From the NCBI GenBank assembly GCA_020747015.1, contig JAGTJM010000024.1, positions 62,001 to 126,000 of the forward strand: a DNA stretch of 64,000 bases, read 5' to 3'. The stretch comes from Pyrenochaeta sp. MPI-SDFR-AT-0127. Lineage: Eukaryota; Ascomycota; Dothideomycetes; Pleosporales; Cucurbitariaceae. The notes beneath the pieces were generated by a model. It did no database searches. It had not been told where the DNA came from and worked only from the letters and a program-made list of their open reading frames with translations. The translations under genes were made by a program, and so were the position numbers. Shown piece after piece: positions 45,455 through 56,923 of the stretch. How positions within the stretch are numbered: the first letter of the stretch is position 1; the number at the start of each line of letters is the position of its first letter.

Positions 45455-46369
45455 TTAATAAGGGTTGAAGAAGGATGGCACGGTGGATCTCAAATCCATG
45501 CTGTCTCCAAAGGCAGAAACTAGTATCATTAAAGCCGGTTCATAGATGCCGTTCATTGCTATGGTTTTATGTATCTTGCCTCCTGTGTAAATAGTCTTGC
45601 GTAATACAAAGTCAGTTTGGCTATGGATAGTCAATCCCAAAATCAGCGTAAACACTCACCGCGCTCTCGATCTTCCGGTGCAATTTTATCACTGAAAGGT
45701 CGTTCATGTTGCCCAAGGACGCAATGGTGTCCTGTTTGGCGGTCAAAAGTGATCATTACGTGCCTCTGCCACAAGTAAAGCTCATGACTACAAAGAGGAC
45801 CTCACTTGTCTCGACAATCTAGCCGAACGCTTGTCTAACCCCCCCTTCACGTATTACCTAAGGATTCGTTTGCACCTACATAGGACACATTGAACACGTC
45901 CGTATTCATATCGACTTTGTGAAGGTCTTCCACCCACACAATGATATACAGATGTTTGATGCGATACGGAATATTGCTTGCGATCAAACCCCAGGAACGG
46001 GGAGATAAGGCAAACAGCTAGTATCAAAGTCAATGTGGGATTCGTTCCAAATGCATGCGAGATCATACGCTAGACATGGCGGTAAAGGGAGCACTACGGT
46101 ACCATACCTTCTTTCATTTGGCCTAGCTGCAGATGGAACCTGATACGTGACGGGCTTTCACTGGTAGACACGTGACCAGGTGTTTTCGTCAGAGGTGACA
46201 ACAATCGGGAAGCTGCTCTTCTTGTAAGTTTGAGAGAAGCCATTGCTGGCAAGAAGAGCTCAAGGTCTTCTACCGTCACTGGATTGTGATCATGGGGATC
46301 GTAATAAGAGACAGATCCTGAATAGAGGGCACAAGCCCATGGCGCATAAGATCGAGTCTTGGGACCTGG
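45455..46369 (-). CDS. Unrecognised multi-exon gene (5' end not resolved)
   Basis: Four exons can be joined, all in phase 0: 46369..46103 (PGPKTRSYAPWACALYSG...), 46017..45880 (LFALSPRSWGLIASNIPYRI...), 45731..45660 (DTIASLGNMNDLSVIKLHRK...) and 45595..45455 (TIYTGGKIHKTIAMNGIYEP..., ending PSFFNPY). Junctions use GTACCG, GTAGGT and GTGAGT donors and TAG, CAG and AAG acceptors. The coherent phase makes a real gene or recent relic likely. The first coding exon lies upstream of 46370 and could not be chosen among alternatives. No domain is recognised. It sits in the AT-biased accessory region next to a RIP-like block. Confidence 0.4.
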
Positions 46370-48828
46370 CTACAGAAATCATATAGCTTCGATTGATGCA
46401 AATATAAAAGTAACACGGAAGCTCTGCCAAGTGCAAGTGCTTTTTGGAATAAGAGCAGCAGCTGACGAGATTCCAAAGCGAGCGGACACCTAATGAGCTT
46501 CTAGCCATGATCCATAGCCATGATTTATAAATAATACCGTATTTGTACTGCCCACGTGAACTGTAGTTGGCAATGTATGAAATTAGAAAGAAATGATGTT
46601 ACCGTATCTCGGCTGTACAAATTGGCAGAATCAAGAAAGTGCATATAGCGCATATGATAACTGCTTGCTAGATAACTATTAAAAGGCTGGGGTCCTTAGT
46701 AGAGTGGCTACAATATAAAGTAGCTAGTGTTACTAAGGGCCTTTCTTAGATAAGCTTCTAGTTAGAGTAATAAGGTATAGATAAGTAGTAGAAGTAGTTC
46801 TAAGTATAAATAGTAGTATTTAATAACAACTTAAGGCTAATATCTTAAGTATTAAGTATTATTATCTATGATTTATTTTATAAGCGAGTTACTTACCTAA
46901 GTAAGTATTACGACCCTATCTTATACCTACCCCCGCGACGCTACCTCTGCTAATAAGAGTATATATATAATATATCAAAGATAAGTAGTATACTAAGATA
47001 GACGAAGGACCTTTCGGTTGTACCCCGCATTCCCGGTCATTGCGTTAGGCAAGGGTTTACTTCGCTGGCGCATTATTGCCTAGTGGAGGCGGCTAAAAAT
47101 TGGGTTAGGATAAGAATTTAGAATTAAGGGTTCACGCTTAACCTAAATTCCATTGTGAGACATCTTCCTTAACCATGTGAAGCTTGATGTCCCAGACGCT
47201 CCTTGGAGGCAAACTGAACCGCGCGTCGAACGTTCTTTCGCAGATCTTTCAACGCGTACAGGAACAGTGCCATGAAAGACAATTTTGTAGAAATGAGATC
47301 TGTTTCACCGAGGGCGAACTACCCGTGTACCGTAGCTGCGAAGCTGATGGACACAATCAATGCACAGAGCTGATCAAATGACGATCTCGATAGCGGAATC
47401 AAACCACTGAGCGGGCGAAGGAGGCATAGAATTAAATAAGCTCCAGCAGGCAACTTCTGGCGCCGTTGTGATACTGAATTCCCCTGGAGGCTTCCTACAA
47501 GGTCTGCAGATGGCAATATGGCCCATGGTGGAGAAGCAGTGGCAGCCAGCCTTGTTTGTTTGCCGCTGCACGTGCAAATGTACGGCGGTCGTGCGAGCCT
47601 GGCCACAAATGTTTCGGGTGGCCACATGGCATTGACAGGGTCCACAACCTAAAATCGATGTCTTGAGTCTTGGGTTTGACGAAATATACTCTCCGTGGCT
47701 CAATTCCTCGCCTCCACTACATTTTGACAGAAGCAGTGATCGAAAATCCAGCGTGGGCAACTGTTCTAATCTTATCTGCATTGGGTAAGCGTGCCAATGG
47801 CCAGACTTGCGCTAAACCTCGCGGCCGAGCCGTGACCGAGTACGAAAGACGGCTCCTGTTCAACACGTCCCGTCAGCACGGTGCAATTGCACGCGTCGAT
47901 CTGGCGGTTAGGGCGATACTGCAATGGTCCCTATTCTCCGAGAACTATCATAATTGTGATTTTACATGATTGGGCTGATGGAAGAAACAGTGACCTCTCC
48001 TTACACCTCAATTGTCGTCTGACTTGCATGTGCGCTAGTCAGTTGGCAGTACTGCTGTTGGTCTCTGTGGAAGCAAAAGTCAATCTGGAGCTGTAGTGGA
48101 TTTGAAAGTCGCAAGCCTAATAACACCACGAAGCCACGAAGCAAGGCTAAGCTTCGCGGGAGAGTGCTCTGACTCCCCCAATTCTGCTACCATGATTCTT
48201 TTGTGACAATCATATGGAGCACCATGCACACTCTCAAGGTATTTTACACTCAAATGCGCAAATGCAATCAGCGCTAAGTTGCTATTAAGTACATCAAAGG
48301 CACAGTGCAATAACAGCCATAAAGCAGTAAAGTTTGACGAGCTCAGAGATGCTGTATCGCTTGCGTATCAATGAAGCCCACACACATAGATTATTCTCTT
48401 ACCCGACACGGGAGGTCTATGACCGAACATGTGCACAGACATGGATTCTTGAAGTGCAAGGCGTACGGCTTCTTCACCGCCCGTTCGCGCCCGCGGGCGT
48501 ACCTGCGTCACGCCCCACACTTCGTTCCTAGAACTCGACCCCAGGGTGCGAGTCTTTACAACGACGTGCGACACGACTCACAAGCAATCACACTCAACGC
48601 AACATACGGAAGTTGTTTTCATTCTTTAGAAGTCCTTGCTGCAATCGGCGTTCGGTTTCCTGCCCTTTTCCCCTTGAGACGGTCGGTTTTCATACGTACA
48701 CGCCCCAAACCGACCGTCGTGAAGGCATTGGAAGTACACCACGTTCCTCGTACATGTCACCACACTCCTCTCGCATACCACCGCAGAGTACATATTAGAG
48801 CACCAAATCGACTCAACTCTTTCTGGCG
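46370..48828. other. Long gene-poor stretch with AT-rich block
   Basis: About 2.4 kb. It starts with probable 5' sequence of the unrecognised gene, then the AT-biased block, then GC-balanced DNA whose open frames have no domain or coding character. No transposase, LTR or RNA gene recognised. Confidence 0.5.
46655..47000. repeat. AT-rich block, TA-dinucleotide biased
   Basis: About 350 bp dominated by TA, TAAG, AGTA and TATA words with few CA or TG. This is the composition left on repeats by repeat-induced point mutation in Pezizomycotina. No ancestral element is recognisable. A 14-base word (CTAAGTAAGTATTA) is shared with the AT block near 63.5 kb. Confidence 0.6.
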
Positions 48829-49624
48829 ATGGAGTCGACCCCAATGGCTCCTACAAACCAGCTTGGTTCACTGCGAGGTAACGTTCTCTACCCCGATCAA
48901 CGCTTTAGCCAATTGACCACTGGCAGTCGCATACGACGAGCATGTAACCGACGTACACCATTATGCTGGCCGCTCAGCATCGCATTCACGCAAAGAGCGT
49001 TGGAAGGCCTATGTCAAAACCATTTGGAAGGCCATTACCAAAACCCCTTCAGCCAAACGAAGCATTCCGGCCACTCGAAGCGACACATGGTCGGTCCCGA
49101 TTGACGTGGCGATATTCGGAAACTTAATGGTACACGAGTTCAGAATCGTTGCGATCGCATTATTTGACTCCCAGTGCAAGTTCGACATGATCTCTACCTC
49201 CTGTGCTGCCAGACTTGGCTTATCCTACGAGAATGCTATCCGGCAGCCCTTTTCGATGACAATCACTCGCGACACGATATACACAGTAGCAGAAGTTGAC
49301 TTAAGATGGCACTGTAACGAGGCCGTTCAGTCGTCAGCTTCTGACAACGTGATCTCGTTCTTGCCGCTGTTTTACGACACACGCTTTCTCGTCATTGAGT
49401 CGGATTGTTTCGATATCATTATCGGCCATCCAACTTTGGAACGCCTTAATCTTTACGAGCGCAAGAACAATATCATTGCCCCGTTCCGCCCGCTATCTCC
49501 CAAAGTAGCTGCCCCGTCCAGCCTTACTGCCGCACAGCAAACTGCAGCGGATAAAGAAAGAGAGATGGAACGTTTACGTACGGAACAGGATGAGCGTCAG
49601 AGGGTTCGTGGACCAAGCATCTGA
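48829..49624 (+). CDS. Retropepsin-like aspartic protease domain protein
   Basis: Two exons, 48829..48877 and 48927..49624, joined over a 49-bp intron to 248 residues. After a short basic linker (HSRKERWKAYVKTIWKAITK) the domain shows IDVAIFG, then ALFDSQCKFDMISTSCAARL where retropepsins have Asp-[Ser/Thr]-Gly followed by a hydrophobic-Ile-Ser helix. Then come VDLRWHCN, TRFLVIESDCFDIIIGHPTL (the second psi-loop, D-I-I-G-x-P-x-L), and a Glu/Arg-rich coiled tail (DKEREMERLRTEQDERQRVR). The active-site triad reads D-S-Q rather than D-S/T-G, so activity is doubtful. No gag, reverse transcriptase or integrase is nearby, so it is a solitary fungal domain rather than an intact retroelement. Confidence 0.6.
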
Positions 49625-50811
49625 AATGATTAGGATAGAATAACAACAATAGGGTCAGGCCTCTGCGAACTAATTACTAATCTAGGTAGACTTAGGCTGC
49701 CAGCAAGGTACTTCTCCGATGTCTACCTTCATATTGCGTGATAGACGTTGACTCAAACAGGGTATTTCCATAGTATGAGCCTTATCTTCTACGAGATTGT
49801 TACCCTCGGCTTAACGCGCTTTCGTCTTCCTTCACGAGCGGCGCTCACGTCGGCCAGCAACGCCTTCTCTATAATATCCTGCTTCGCGACGCAGATTTGT
49901 ACAGCCACCATTTTCTACGATAAAAAATATTTCACAGAATACTCATTCGTCTCAACGAACCCTTGATGATTAGACGTAAAGATTGAATGGCTCTCCCTTT
50001 GCTATTCCAGAGCATTTTAGCATACACCTGTTACAATCCTGCGTGTCTCAGCCAGGGGTACTATGACTCGCGAACAAGGAGTTTTCTGTTTTCATTTCTT
50101 ATATTCTGATCTAGATCTTGTTTCTTTTTATCTTGCGATGCTCTTAGCATAAGCCCGGTGTCTGGGGTTAGTGATTACTTCAGAAAAGCTTTTTTATCTC
50201 CTTTGTCCACTTTTGACCTTAATGCAGTTTTCGGACTTGCGAAAATTTTGTCAGTGTACCAAATGTCCATAGCCTAACACCCGATATATGCCTTTCAGCA
50301 GGCGCAGATTGGGGCTTATCTCCTCTTCCAGGACGATGAAGCTTAAAACCAACAAACCAATCAACCAACTTATCCTTGCTTTACCACGGTGCGATAAAAG
50401 CTTGGACTTACATGAAGATGTTATTCCCGGTTCCGGGAGCGACCATCATATCATCTTGGACGTTGATGGCTTCTCTGTGGGCCTTGGTAGAAGAGTTACA
50501 ATAGTAAGTATAGCTTTGAGGTTTTCTTCATTTTTCCCTAGCACTTCAATCTATCAGAAAATATTATACAATCACTGCATGGTCATCCTACTGTCCTGGG
50601 TGCAATGTGTTGTATCTCAACAAAAGAAAGTACACCATCCATGCAGGTATGTTGAGTAGGCTGTGGCCAATAGTAGGTATTAGCTGGGCATCCCTCAACT
50701 TGAAGCACCGTCCTCATCGACTTGCACACATCGATATCGGGGTTGTACTTTCATTTCGAGAACCGAACGATCAGTGACGAGGGTCAGCACAAACCAGTGT
50801 GTTGCCATTAA
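49625..50811. other. Intergenic, no gene seen
   Basis: About 1.2 kb. Open frames are short and not domain-like. Confidence 0.5.
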
Positions 50812-51863
50812 TCAGGTCGACGTGCTCTTGTCTCCGCTGACGAAGACGACTTGTACCGCAGCAAAGCTAGTATCTATTAGTATTACCTCTACGATGTGGA
50901 ACTATAACATACGCAGCAGTGACAGCAAACACCTCAGCCCGCTTTGCGTTGGCGAGGCCCATCAAGCAAATAGACACCAAGACATTGAATGCGGCAATAA
51001 TGCCGAGTCTCGCGGGCATTGATTGAACTCGATATAGCACAACAATCGATGCTATCGGTATTAAAGACGCTAGAATACTGGTAAACCAATAGGTGACCCG
51101 ATAGACTGTGCTGTCTTCGTATCCAACTGTGCCATGGATTTGGGAGGGCTTCATGAATCTGGAGCATCCGCATTTGAAGAGGTTAAAGATAGTACTTTCG
51201 GCTGCCCAGACAGAAAACGCATCCTTCTTAGCACGGGGTTTTAGGACAACGAGATCCGGTCTGTTTGATGTTCTATCGTGCTTTGACCCCCAGATCGTTG
51301 CATCGTCCCCGAGCAGGGCGAGCGGGCCCATCTCATCAGTTTGGAGGTAATCTTGGACATAGTGAAGATCCCATTTGCCGGGCTCCGGGTAACCAAGTAT
51401 TGTTGCTTGTTGGATAACAGCTTTGTCTTTCATTGGGTTAGCTGACCGCAAGTTGTCCTTCTCTAGAGGCGAAAAACTCACTGTACTGTTTCAGCAACTC
51501 CCGGATCTGCATTACGAGACCTATCTGGCGCCCGTCACCATCAGTCTTTGAATGTTTCAGCCAATACCAGTTGATTGCATATGAAGATCCGTGTCCCTTT
51601 TGATCGTTGCTGTCTTGTTTCTGTTGATCTCGGAGCTTTCGCTCTAGGTATGTGAGCTCAGCCTGATAGTATAGCAGGTTTTGCGCATTCAGTGCACCGA
51701 ACCGGCGGTAAATAGCAGCTTCCGGCAGAATTTCGAACTTTGCGGCTAATTTCGGGTAACCTATCACGATATCAGCAAATGGATCGGTCGCTGCCATGTT
51801 TACATGAATGAGGTTCTCCAGGTAGCCTTGTGGCCTCCAGAGGCGGGGCTTCGACATGAACAT
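50812..51863 (-). CDS. DUF6594 membrane protein
   Basis: Three exons: 51863..51482, 51420..50913 and 50866..50812, in phase, 314 residues. The first intron (62 bp) has GTGAGT and GCTAAC; the second (46 bp) has GTATGT and TACTAAT. Splicing joins LLKQY to TVIQQATILGYPEPGKWDL and later TAA to FAAVQVVFVSGDKSTST, both as in DUF6594. Typical features: YPKLAAKFEILPEAAIYRRF, ALNAQNLLYYQAELTYLERK, DLVVLKPR, then three hydrophobic segments at the C-terminus (ILASLIPIASIVVLY, LGIIAAFNVLVSICLMGLA, FAAVQVVFV). DUF6594 is a large family expanded in filamentous ascomycetes, often near HET genes; the function is unknown. Alternative start: Met at 51857. Confidence 0.8.
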
Positions 51864-52925
51864 ATAGAGTCAGCAACCTAAAGAAATACCTGCAGCTGCA
51901 TTCAGTCGGGCTGTCAGATTCATGTCTTTGCTGTTCTTTTTTCAGCCAATAGTCAAAATTGTGGCAGAGTATTGCATAAGGCTACGTTAATATTGCCACA
52001 GCATGAAGGCTCTGCCCCACCCCAACGTTCATCTCGAGATTTCCCGGCAGACGATATCAACAATATCCTCTGTGCTATTCGCACAATTAGTGGTCCGATT
52101 GACCCGTGCCACTGGCTTATGCTGGCAATGCACCGAGAGCGCGATGCAGTTGCGCCGCTGCTGCGCCACATTGGGAGTGGCCCGGTATTTTCTGTCACAC
52201 AACTTATTGGCAGTTTCACGGACATTCTTGGCTCTCGACGATTTTGTTGAAAAATAGAACAAGCATTGTCACCGCCCTTCAAATGGGGACATTGATTGGA
52301 TGGTGTTAAATTAATTCCAACACTAAAGTACTTTAGACCCTGCAAACGAGCCGGTGGCTCCATCTCTCGACCAATCAGATCAAGCTATTATCGTGGTCTG
52401 GACGTTAAGTCTCAGCTCGCCTCTCGAACGGCGACTTTGAGAGCGCGCACATTTTCTGCTCCCACTAGGAAATGAGTGAACACGGGACGAGTATTTCTGA
52501 ATCGACATCGCAACCCTCGTATGTCCTACCATGCACCCCATTTACGTTGAATGCACTTGTGGTCTGACAGGATGTGTGAAGCGCAATGTTTGTCTTGAGA
52601 CAGGGAGTTTCTCACTGTTTCGTCCGCATGCTGCCTGAGGGTACTTAAGGGCGTAATGATCCCAGCCTGATCCCTAGCCTAATCCCGCAAACTCGCCGCA
52701 GCCCTTTCGTTCCTGCCTCTGCTTTGCCCTATCGATCGAGCGGTCAAGCCCACGAAACACCCGTTGCATGATGGGATGTGACTGGTTCTCTACTGTGTTA
52801 CAGAGAAGAAAGGTGCGCTCTGTGACCTCAATGCTGTTGGTTGTTGCTAAGTAATACAGAAGCGGCGTGGTCCTCCTCAGCCGGTCCCCATAGAAATCCG
52901 CATACAATTATCCGACAACACCGAA
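51864..52925. other. Gene-poor stretch
   Basis: About 1.06 kb. A plus-strand frame (51972-52250) and a minus-strand frame (52674-52907, TTPLLYYLATTNSIEV) look mildly coding but have no identifiable family or exon partners. They may be relics. Confidence 0.4.
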
Positions 52926-53228
52926 GCATGGCGACTCGCGATACTATCGTGCAACCCGAACTCTGAGAGCAATATGATCTCCCAGAAACTTGTTACGAAC
53001 ATCCTCAGCGCGCGTATACAAGCGTTGGACAAGGAGGCCACAACGTATGAGCAAGATCAAATGAAGACAGATGAGGTTGATGGATACGTTGATTTGGTTT
53101 GGTGTTTTGAGAAGAGTAGCAAAAGAATGCATAACACTCGATTCCTCGTCACATCATGCTATAGTCCTCCGTACGACGCTGTCCTGGGAAAGAAGGATGC
53201 AGAGCACGTCGGCATGCTTGAATCGTAG
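52926..53228 (+). pseudogene. Retropepsin-like domain relic
   Basis: The open frame through 52926-53228 reads LAILSCNPNSESNMISQKLV, then GYVDLVWCFE, TRFLVTSCYSPPYDAVLGKK and DAEHVGMLES before the stop. The order NMIS, VDL-W, TRFLV, D-V-LG-K is that of the domain at 48.9 kb and of other fungal solitary retropepsins, whose active site opens with Asp. Here the Asp position reads Asn or Cys and there is no upstream start or linker, so it is a decayed fragment. It is on the same strand as, and about 3.3 kb downstream of, the better copy; the two differ enough that they are old paralogs, not a recent duplication. Confidence 0.5.
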
Positions 53229-55497
53229 GCGTAGCATCGCATTGTTACGTTCACCGACTTTACGGTGTCCAACGTAATTGTATATAAGCCACTCGTTGTG
53301 AGTTTGGCATGTCGCTCTGGAGAGCTCATCGCAAAGGTTTCTCGCATGTACGTTTCGCCCTGTCCTATCCATGCTTCCGTTGGTAGAAGGCGGCCCAACC
53401 AGTATATACTATTATTTGGGAGTTTTTTTTTCCGTTGCGTCATTGTTTTACTGGCTGTTGTCGCAAACTACTGCTGCTTTCGCTTTGTCTGTTCGCCAAT
53501 ATCTTGTAGGCCTTAGAGCTAGCCTGCGAGCGCTGAGAATCGAGGCTGCCGCTAAAGGTGGTGTGTCCGGTGTATTGGTAGGTAAGGGACACTTCGAAAT
53601 CAGCGTTTCGAAATCACTTCAACCCATAGTACCCTAGAAGTACTCCGACGACTAGCTCTTTAGCAGAATCTACATGGCGCGTTGCCACAGCTCGTTGAAC
53701 CAAATAATCTGAGAAAATTGCGATGTTGTGTCTGTTGTGGTGCGCTTATGGGTGCTTTGATCAGAGCGTGCTAACAGCAAGATGCGTCTATGTAAGCTGC
53801 GTATTGCCTCCGAATGCTGCCCACTCTGCCACTCCACCTTTCGAGCAGCGAAAAGCTCAAAGATATCACCCTCAATCTGGACTCGTTTATGACGGCGCAT
53901 CACTGCTGATCAAGTAAAGAAAGGCCCCCACACCTTAAAGCGTTGTGCTCTCTAGGTCAGTATCCCCGGATTCTCTCAATCACCAGGCACAGTCATTACT
54001 CAAAAGTGGTTGATACCGTCTATAAACTCAACACGGTAGCCAAACGCTAACAAGGATCAGTGTGAAAGCCCCCTTGTCTCATTCCTCGTATGTGTGTATG
54101 TGAAGGATGCTCACATGATTTTAATGAAGCTATGAGCTGCACTATTGATAAGTGTGTGTGTGATGTCGTAACCGTCAAGATACTTCTGGATCATCAATAC
54201 AAGAGCCTTGTATGCAAAGCCATAGCCGATCTTAAAGTCGCCAAACTCACAAAATAAATCGGCCACTACCATATCCCAATCGTTCCTATCAGAAGTATAG
54301 GGGAAACTGACCCTGAATAGCGCAGATGACAACTTCGTGATCAGATCTGCTGAATACCATGGTACTAGTAAATGAACCATTACAGATGGTGTTCGAGTTC
54401 GCCTTAGGATGCTATAAGCAAATACAATCATCTACTCTAAGAATATATTATTTGCAAGGCTATATAGATTCTATAATTCTAAAAACTCAAGTAGTCTACT
54501 TTAACACGTTTATATGGCGCGATAGTGAAGAGTCTATATATTTTAATGCCTCTACGTAACGCCATAAACCCCGGTACAGAGTTGAACTTGACGAAATCAT
54601 TAGTTACTAAAGTTCTTTCGGTCCATCTCTCATACTTCAACTGTTGGTGAATGTTCTTATCATCAACCAGCTCCGGTTCGTCGACTGTCAATCAGAAACT
54701 GCTCTCCTGAGCTATCATAAGTCGGCTTGTGACTCGTGCTTAACCCCTTACTTGTTGACGGGTTCCTGGAGCGCAGTAAGATCAAATCATCGTACTACTA
54801 TCATCTCCGAAAACTCGCACTTCTCCCCCTCCCCCCATCATACTTCGCCATGGGCTTTAATCACGAACGATTCATATAGTCACCCATATCTACATTGCCC
54901 AAATCAGCCTGGGTACCCTCGTCGAGCATGGTTTATAAGTTAGTAGAACTTTTTAACTTAGAATATTATTTGTCCCCGTCAAAGGCCTAACACATGACAT
55001 GAATCTCTTATGTTCAAGAAGTCACAGAGCCGAGTAAAGGGGAGGCCTGGTTTTCTATTGCCTGTATGTCACGAAAAGCACTTACTATACCTTAATCAGG
55101 AACTTCCACCCGATTGTAATTACGTAGGGTAAGTAGCTAAACGCTTCGGCGAATGGAGATTCTCTGGCTGAAGCGCCCATTTTGGTGGTGTCTTGAGCAG
55201 CTAGTAGTCGCACGGCAGTGTCCAAGCACGGATCATTGCATAACCCCTCATTCTACGGTGCACGGGCTTGATAGGTTATCAGCACAAGGGTGCGCGGGGA
55301 GTGGGGGTTTTCTGCAGGATGCATTTTCAGCGGGGGTATGTGACGACTCCTCGACTCAACAGCAAGAATCACCATCTTCCTAACCATCCAGCATCCGCTC
55401 TCACCCTAGTGCGATGACAGTACATTGATTACAAATATCCTGACCACGTCTTCAGCAATGACTGTCCTGTCCAGTGCGTTCTGTTAGCGTTTCCAGT
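53229..55497. other. Gene-poor stretch upstream of the NLR relic
   Basis: About 2.3 kb with many short frames broken by stops. A minus-strand frame at 54111-54431 looks weakly protein-like (DWDMVVADLFCEFGDFKIGY) but is unidentified. No RNA gene or complete element. Confidence 0.45.
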
Positions 55498-55722
55498 ATG
55501 AGACTTTTAAGTGAGCCCGGCCGCACTTTCAGCCTAGTCGAATACATGGGCAATGCAATTCCGCACTATGCTATATTTTCCCACACTTAGGAGGAAGTCA
55601 CTCTCAAAAACATTTTGGACAGGACAGGAAAGAGCAAAGGTGGCTATCACAATATCCGCTGTTGCGGTGATCAATCTGCGTTGGACAGTCTTCAGTATTT
55701 CTGGGTGGACACGTGCTGGATC
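55498..55722 (+). pseudogene. HET-domain NLR relic, 5' fragment
   Basis: Starts MRLLSEPGRTFSLVEYMGNA, then IPHYAIFSHT-stop-EEVTLKNIL, KSKGGYHNIRCC and ALDSLQYFWVDTCW. This is the N-terminal third of a HET domain (canonical YAILSHTW and YxWVDTCCID). The codon after SHT is TAG (55588-55590) where the family has Trp, so a TGG-to-TAG change fits. Similarity ends at 55722; the matching continuation (CCIDKSSSAE) is at 58330. HET domains trigger cell death in vegetative incompatibility and hyphal immunity. Confidence 0.75.
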
Positions 55723-56531
55723 AGGAATGTCACCCAAGTTACAATGACCTATGAAAGTGGAGGCTGTTGCCGCCAGAAACGACGGTTATCAAAGTCCTGG
55801 AGTAGTCAAGACGTACGGTAAACCTACATACTCAGCACTTTCCTCTGCTTTGGAAGCTTCTCACATTCGGGGCCTAAAACTGGGCCAGAATCTCGAATTG
55901 TGGCTGCATTCTGAAGCTAGACAAATATCAATAATTAACAACAAGCATATGTACAGACTATCCTAAAGATCATCGAAGAGCTAATAGGCTGTATGAAGAT
56001 GGAATAGCTGGATACTACCGTGGGAGTAAAATTTCACACATTCTATGCGGATGAGGAACTATTGCTTAGCTGTTGGCAAAGGTTGCCAAATAGTGTTCTT
56101 ATGGCCTTGACTAGTTGTGTGAAATACGCTTGTTTTGCAAAATTATTGATTACGCTATGCGATCTGACCACCAAAAAGTCTGTGAGTGCACTTCCCTCAA
56201 CAACATCCTAGTAGGAAAGCCGGCATGCTCTGCCGGCGCTGTAGAACATTTGGTTATGAATTTCACTAATCCGTTCCACCTTGAAAGCTGGATCTATCTG
56301 CGCACTAGAGTTCTCATGATTGATATTATTTTAGTGTAGCCTCTATACTGCTATGTACCATGCCTAAAAGCAACTATCTTCACCGAAGCCCGAATAGACT
56401 GACCAAACTCGATGTCGAACCAGTCCTGGAATCGAAGGCTTAGGCATGCACGATGGAGCCGGCCTTGCTACCAGTTAGCAGTGCATTGGTCGTAGAATAC
56501 TACCATACCTTCGACCTTGATTGGCGCCACA

Positions 56532-56771
56532 CTAACCAGGGCGACTGTGGCGTGCTCCCCAATTGGTGAGACGATAGTTGAGTTGATACAATCTGCAACC
56601 CTAATATTAGCTCGATTGTATTAGGTGCATGGCAGGAGAAACCTACTTTGCTTCGAATGCCTTCTCAATTTTCAAGAACACCAATATCTGTTCAGCAGTG
56701 TACCCGCGATCCTTTAATTCCAACACATAGAGCCTGTGGGGCTCCCAATCGCGCCCCGTGAGTCTGGGCAT
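56532..56771 (-). CDS. Clr5-like N-terminal HTH mini-gene or fragment
   Basis: Two exons, 56771..56647 and 56592..56532, joined over a 54-bp intron with donor GTAGGT and acceptor CAG, about 61 residues. The product reads RDWEPHRLYVLELKDRGYTA, then EQILVFLKIEKAFEAK joined to LYQLNYRLTNWGARH. The pattern W-x3-H/R at the start, a Leu/Ile-rich helix, Phe-x-Ala and R/K-x-Y...L..WG matches the Clr5 domain (PF14420) found at the N-terminus of many fungal proteins, such as cellulase regulator CLR-5-type and ankyrin-linked proteins. Only this domain is present; what follows is stop-rich. It lies inside the DNA that splits the NLR gene. Either a short intact protein or a truncated relic. Confidence 0.45.
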
Positions 56772-56923
56772 AGTAGAGTATATATCTGCAGGATACCTGC
56801 GTGAAAGATGTATTCAATGCTCCTCCTTTCATGTCGCCTCTGATTGATTCCCTTATACCAGGATTCTAGAATTATTTTTCTTCCAACGAATTATGTGTTA
56901 TAGCACTTGTGATTGAATTACCC

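Noticed and set aside
47001..48300. Possible transposon ends around the AT block
   Set aside because: No inverted or long direct repeats and no transposase or reverse transcriptase motif could be read.
48371..48916. 181-codon plus-strand frame before the retropepsin-like gene
   Set aside because: His/Arg/Pro-rich without domain or intron logic; overlaps the better-supported first exon in another frame.
54111..54431. Minus-strand 106-codon frame
   Set aside because: Some protein-like text but no family, no exon partners and stop-rich surroundings.
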